Assembly: GCA_013375405.1 (NCBI GenBank)
Contig: JABXJU010000196.1
Coordinates: 1-8,284 of the forward strand
From: Candidatus Helarchaeota archaeon
Lineage (GTDB): Archaea > Asgardarchaeota > Lokiarchaeia > Helarchaeales > HEL-GB-A
DNA length: 8,284 nt
Direction of reading: 5' to 3'
Part shown: positions 6,912-8,284 of the stretch, in pieces
Layout of the letters: the number at the start of each line of letters is the position of its first letter
Numbering within the stretch: the stretch's first letter is position 1
Position numbers and translations under genes: made by a program
The notes under the pieces: model-generated
Seen by the model: the letters and a program-made list of their open reading frames with translations, nothing else
Told to the model about the DNA's origin: nothing
The model's database searches: none

Positions 6912-7241
6912 TTATCCTGTGCGTTTTATTATGTGATAACCGAATTTTGTCTTAATTGGGTCCGAAATTTCCCCAACCTTCATTTTATATACTGCTCTTT
7001 CAAATTCGGGGACCATTTCTCCACGTCCAAAAATGCGTAAGTCTCCCCCTCGCTTTTTAGAAGGACATGTCGAGTTTTCGATGGCTAATTTACGGAAATC
7101 AGCCCCATGATCCAATTCATCCTTTATTTCTTGTGCTAAACTCAATTTATCTATAAGTATATGTGATGCCCGTACCCGTCCTGCAGGGATTTTTCCCTTT
7201 TTTTTAGACTGCATTTTAGCTTTATTCTTTTTTTTGCCCAT
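6912..7241 (-). CDS. Parvulin-type peptidyl-prolyl cis-trans isomerase with lysine-rich N-terminus
   Basis: Catalyses cis-trans isomerisation of X-Pro bonds; a small soluble single-domain parvulin (PpiC/rotamase family). From ATG 7241 it has 109 residues. The first 17 contain nine lysines. The rotamase domain runs from 24 to the end: SHILI with His27, Cys59 in STCPS, RGGDL (64-68), [10 protein letters not shown] (72-81) with Met76 and Phe80, Phe100, and FGYHIIK with His103. These match the catalytic His/Cys/Met/Phe/His set of Pin1-class parvulins. There is no WW domain and no signal peptide, so it is cytoplasmic. An in-frame ATG at 7259 would add six residues. I prefer 7241 because GGGTGA lies 5 bases before it, and the TATA box at 7288-7295 would put transcription start almost on the 7259 codon. 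The basic tail recalls that of eukaryotic Par14/Pin4, which binds nucleic acid, but may only mean RNA or ribosome contact here (inference). Confidence 0.94.
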   Translation of the reverse strand: MGKKKNKAKMQSKKKGKIPAGRVRASHILIDKLSLAQEIKDELDHGADFRKLAIENSTCPSKKRGGDLRIFGRGEMVPEFERAVYKMKVGEISDPIKTKFGYHIIKRTG

Positions 7242-7287
7242 TAATTTCACCCATATCATTCAATCTAGTTTGTTATTAATCATTCAT

Positions 7288-7295
7288 TATTTAAA
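7288..7295 (-). promoter_or_regulatory. TATA box of the parvulin gene
   Basis: On the minus strand the sequence reads TTTAAATA, an exact match to the archaeal TATA consensus TTTAWATA. Transcription would start about 25 bases downstream, near 7265, giving a leader of roughly 24 bases to ATG 7241. It lies just past the T10 terminator of the upstream membrane gene, so the parvulin gene appears to have its own promoter. Confidence 0.65.
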
Positions 7296-7314
7296 ACTAG
7301 AATAATCTGAAAAT

Positions 7315-7347
7315 AAAAAAAAAAGGAGATTTTTAGGATTCTTCCTA
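7315..7347 (-). terminator. T10 terminator after the membrane-protein gene, with small hairpin at the stop
   Basis: On the minus strand a small hairpin, TAGGA-AGAA-TCCTA (7347-7334), includes the stop codon and is followed by CTCC and ten T residues (7324-7315). The T10 tract alone should suffice for archaeal polymerase; the 5-bp stem may be fortuitous. The tract separates this gene from the parvulin promoter. Confidence 0.65.
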
Positions 7348-7926
7348 TGATTCATTTCGCAGAGTGTAAATTAAGTAAACCAGGCCTAATGCCAAAAGAA
7401 TTCCAATGGGGAGCAGAGTCCACAGAAATGCCTGTAACCAATAAGAGACTAGAGTATTGAATGCCCAAGATGCAATGGCTGTCTCCCATGCCCCATTAAC
7501 AGACACTATAATGCAAAATATTATAAACGTCAGGAAAGAAAATCCACCGCCACTTCTTCCACCAGTTATCTTTTTTCGCTTTTTTTTCGGGTCTCTTTTT
7601 AATTCCTCTTTTTCCTCTTCTGAGAGCTTGCTCCACCATACCCCAATAACGACAATAGCAGCTGCTCCAGTGGGAAGACCAACTATCAATAGTTCCCAGC
7701 CAATCATTCTAAAGAAAAAGCTGAGAATATGTGCCATACTCCAACTAGCCAAGTCTGAAGGGACTATAGCCAAAACTTGCGCCCTATTCACAAACCATAG
7801 AAATACTAGAACCAGACCGATGCCGGCAATTACTGCCCCTGCAACAAAGAGGGCAGCCATTTTCCAATGTTTTTTGAATAAATTTTTCCACCTGTTTCTC
7901 TCTTTTTCTTCTTCAGTTTCTGTCAT
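7345..7926 (-). CDS. Uncharacterised four-helix membrane protein with highly charged cytoplasmic loop
   Basis: I do not recognise a family. The protein has 193 residues. A charged N-terminus (TETEEEKERNRWKNLFKKHW) is followed by a hydrophobic helix at about 23-46, an aromatic-rich segment leading into a helix at about 64-98, a strongly charged loop at 99-120 (LSEEEKEELKRDPKKKRKK), a Gly-rich turn (GGRSGGGFS), a helix at about 130-147, an amphipathic Trp-rich stretch, and a last helix at about 164-188. The loop is acid-rich and then base-rich, and could be cytoplasmic and bind membrane surfaces or nucleic acid (inference). The ATG start has GAGGT 7 bases upstream, a good Shine-Dalgarno. It is flanked by its own T10 terminator and TATA candidate, so it is probably monocistronic. 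A plus-strand frame opposite most of it is a shadow: Shine-Dalgarno, promoter, terminator and helix pattern all support the minus strand. Confidence 0.82.
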   Translation of the reverse strand: MTETEEEKERNRWKNLFKKHWKMAALFVAGAVIAGIGLVLVFLWFVNRAQVLAIVPSDLASWSMAHILSFFFRMIGWELLIVGLPTGAAAIVVIGVWWSKLSEEEKEELKRDPKKKRKKITGGRSGGGFSFLTFIIFCIIVSVNGAWETAIASWAFNTLVSYWLQAFLWTLLPIGILLALGLVYLIYTLRNES

Positions 7927-7990
7927 ACAAATTACCTCATTTCAGGAAATTTTATTTATTTATTTTGCTTATTTATTTATAAAATAAGTA

Positions 7991-8000
7991 TTTATATAAA
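7991..8000 (-). promoter_or_regulatory. Candidate TATA box for the membrane-protein gene (palindromic TTTATATAAA)
   Basis: TTTATATAAA reads the same on both strands and contains the archaeal TATA core. For the minus-strand gene starting at 7926 it predicts transcription start near 7968 and a leader of about 40 bases. Other AT-rich boxes lie nearby (7977-7984), so the exact element is uncertain. Confidence 0.45.
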
Positions 8001-8090
8001 AAGCGGCAACCTTTTTTTATTTATTTTTCATCTTTAAAAACAAATAATATTATTTCGTCGTCAAAAGGTGAGTCCCCTAACATTGGATAT

Positions 8091-8110
8091 AAAAAAAAAA
8101 GGAAAAAAGA
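8091..8110 (-). terminator. T-rich terminator of the thiolase gene
   Basis: On the minus strand the region reads TCTTTTTTCC followed by ten T residues, about 55 bases after the thiolase stop codon. It is a typical archaeal oligo-T terminator. The 15 bases ATA10GGA (plus strand, 8089-8103) are identical to those at 7313-7327, beyond the next minus-strand gene. A short ATCCT/AGGAT inverted repeat (8141-8145, 8158-8162) lies just after the stop. The rest of the gap up to the membrane gene (7927-8090) holds only AT-rich promoter-like DNA. Confidence 0.6.
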
Positions 8111-8163
8111 TTTTATATTTCACATTCGATAATAATTAGAATCCTACTAGCTTCTAAAGGATG

Positions 8164-8284
8164 CTATTTTGCTTCTTCATTTTCTAATATTACAGTTGCT
8201 CCTTGTCCACCACCAACACACATTGTTGCACAGCCATATCTCGCATTTTCTAGTTTTAATATTCTGGCTAACGTTCCGACCAAT
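8164..8284 (-). CDS. Thiolase (acetyl-CoA C-acetyltransferase family), C-terminal end only
   Basis: Only the last 39 codons are in the window; the gene continues beyond its right edge. The visible end reads LVGTLARILKLENARYG, then CATMCVGGGQGATVIL, ending in ENEEAK. This is the characteristic last block of condensing thiolases: the Cys in ATMCVGGGQG is the second catalytic cysteine, which acts as acid/base in the Claisen condensation or thiolytic cleavage of 3-ketoacyl-CoA. The GGGxG motif is the bacterial/eukaryotic biosynthetic and degradative type, unlike the archaeal HMG-CoA-pathway thiolase that pairs with a DUF35 protein. The nucleophilic Cys and the active-site His lie outside the window, so activity and chain-length preference cannot be judged. 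A T-rich terminator follows about 55 bases downstream. Confidence 0.93.
   Translation of the reverse strand, partial: LVGTLARILKLENARYGCATMCVGGGQGATVILENEEAK

Noticed and set aside
7457..7987. Long plus-strand open frame opposite the membrane-protein gene
   Set aside because: It is antisense to a gene with good Shine-Dalgarno, promoter, terminator and helix pattern, and its translation is low-complexity without recognisable domains.
8021..8083. Minus-strand 20-residue frame (MLGDSPFDDEIILFVFKDEK) between the thiolase terminator and the membrane gene
   Set aside because: It has no Shine-Dalgarno, begins right after a T10 terminator, and is too short to separate from chance; a leaderless small protein cannot be excluded.

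Overview
The window is AT-rich DNA that looks archaeal. It holds a GlnRS-like archaeal glutamyl-tRNA synthetase, an M42 (TET-type) aminopeptidase, an MtxX-family protein, a short NfeD protein and two small zinc-ribbon proteins. TATA-like boxes (TTTAAATA, TTTATATAAA), T-rich terminators and several GTG/TTG starts fit the same picture. Together with a bacterial-type thiolase and the absence of methanogenesis genes, this suggests a non-methanogenic, possibly Asgard-type (Lokiarchaeia-like) lineage. That placement is an inference from gene content only.

Layout. At 2-607 (+) is the 3' part of a gene for a Pro/Ala-rich, probably disordered protein ending in a zinc ribbon. After an AT-rich leader, 733-6842 (+) carries six genes on one strand separated by only 9-14 bases: gltX, M42 aminopeptidase, mtxX, short NfeD, a four-helix membrane protein with a zinc-ribbon tail, and a cytoplasmic GH13 alpha-amylase-family enzyme. 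This is probably one transcription unit. It converges on three minus-strand genes: a parvulin-type prolyl isomerase with a lysine-rich N-terminus (6912-7241), an unrecognised membrane protein (7345-7926) and the last 39 codons of a thiolase (8164-8284). A perfect 31-base inverted repeat lies between the converging sets.

How the genes may work together. The six-gene cluster mixes translation (GluRS), peptide turnover (M42), an orphan acyltransferase-like protein (MtxX), two membrane-associated proteins and polysaccharide or oligosaccharide breakdown. No single pathway joins them. The most natural sub-unit is the NfeD / membrane zinc-ribbon pair. Each minus-strand gene seems to be transcribed separately: T10 tracts lie downstream of the membrane gene and of the thiolase, and good TATA candidates lie upstream of the isomerase and of the membrane gene.

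I see no CRISPR array, mobile element, tRNA or rRNA, and no clear defence or other undescribed system. The points worth a second look are mtxX outside a methanogenesis setting, the NfeD / membrane zinc-ribbon pair, the convergent-gene palindrome and the Par14-like basic tail on the isomerase.
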